From: Alteriqipengyuania abyssalis
Lineage (GTDB): Bacteria; Pseudomonadota; Alphaproteobacteria; Sphingomonadales; Sphingomonadaceae
Direction of reading: 5' to 3'
Length of the DNA: 64,000 nt
Assembly: GCF_019857185.1 (NCBI RefSeq)
Contig: NZ_JAHWXP010000002.1
Span: forward strand, 248,001 to 312,000
Position 1 is the stretch's first letter. Each line of letters begins with the position of its first letter. Of this stretch, positions 63,944 through 64,000 are shown in pieces. The notes beneath the pieces are model-generated. The model was given only the letters and a program-made list of their open reading frames with translations, searched no databases and was not told the DNA's origin. The translations under genes and the position numbers were made by a program.

Positions 63944-64000
63944 TCAGTTCTGCCCCGGCTCGATCATCGGGCCGTAGACGTTGCCGATTTCCGCGTCGGC
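63944..64000 (-). CDS. C-terminal end of an upstream gene, cut by window edge
   Basis: The last 18 residues of a minus-strand reading frame are visible, ending AEIGNVYGPMIEPGQN then TGA at 63944-63946. The position just before popZ and the sequence suggest the C-terminus of an outer-membrane efflux protein (TolC type), as in some alphaproteobacteria, but this rests on a few residues. Confidence 0.4.
   Translation of the reverse strand, partial: ADAEIGNVYGPMIEPGQN

Overview
The window is high-GC, gene-dense chromosomal DNA from an alphaproteobacterium, most likely a member of the Sphingomonadales close to Erythrobacter or Novosphingobium. The evidence is the combination of TrcR (DUF1013), PopZ (DUF2497), CarD, DUF1192, DUF1491 and DUF6489 proteins, the nadD-rsfS-rlmH-envC-ctpA order, and the hemE/ppsR-maf-aroE-coaE-dnaQ block that flanks alphaproteobacterial origins. 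I see no prophage, insertion sequence, CRISPR array, rRNA or tRNA gene. The genus assignment is inference; no database search was possible.

Layout. 0-5.7 kb (minus strand): coq7, dsbB, a ctpA-type S41 protease, a degenerate EnvC-like LytM protein, rlmH, rsfS and nadD. 5.8-7.5 kb (plus): an M23 peptidase overlapping a bactofilin, closed by a strong terminator. 7.6-13.5 kb (minus): an acyl-CoA ligase, trcR, a glycosyltransferase/LpxH-like pair and a quinone oxidoreductase. 13.6-21.2 kb: a DUF1192 protein, clpA, and a DNA-end-processing exonuclease and ATP-dependent DNA ligase separated by two opposite-strand genes. 21.2-28.1 kb (minus): a tightly coupled string of M23 peptidase, hemB, two GNATs, a spermidine-synthase-like membrane protein and a gamma carbonic anhydrase. 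28.4-34.3 kb: a SUV3-like helicase, an S4 protein, fdxA, a Sel1-repeat protein, YihY/BrkB and carD. 34.4-41.3 kb: lipoproteins, Sua5, an acyl-CoA dehydrogenase, a PQQ-type dehydrogenase, fRMsr and a glycine-zipper envelope protein. 41.3-51.8 kb: parB, parA, rsmG, mnmG, mnmE, rho, hemJ and hemE, with accessory genes between mnmE and rho. 52.1-57.7 kb (plus): ppsR, maf, aroE, coaE, dnaQ, hpf, ptsN and small genes. 57.9-64 kb: a cell-wall hydrolase, xth, an ErpA-type A-type carrier, a CBS protein, a ferredoxin, an S9 peptidase and popZ.

The main theme is a chromosome-replication, segregation and polarity hub. The gap between hemE and ppsR has the context and content of oriC: an AT-rich stretch, several TTATCC DnaA-like motifs, and gene direction diverging on both sides. 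Four parS palindromes lie 6-9 kb to its left inside rsmG, inside mnmG and between mnmG and mnmE, next to parAB. The polar anchor PopZ is encoded about 11.5 kb to the right. TrcR, a bactofilin/M23 pair and CtrA-type boxes lie further out.

A second theme is unusual translation starts. The conserved N-termini of MnmE and Maf can only be read from CTG codons, and PopZ, PtsN and PpsR appear to start at TTG. A 32-base-arm inverted repeat between erpA and xth is the clearest unexplained DNA structure.
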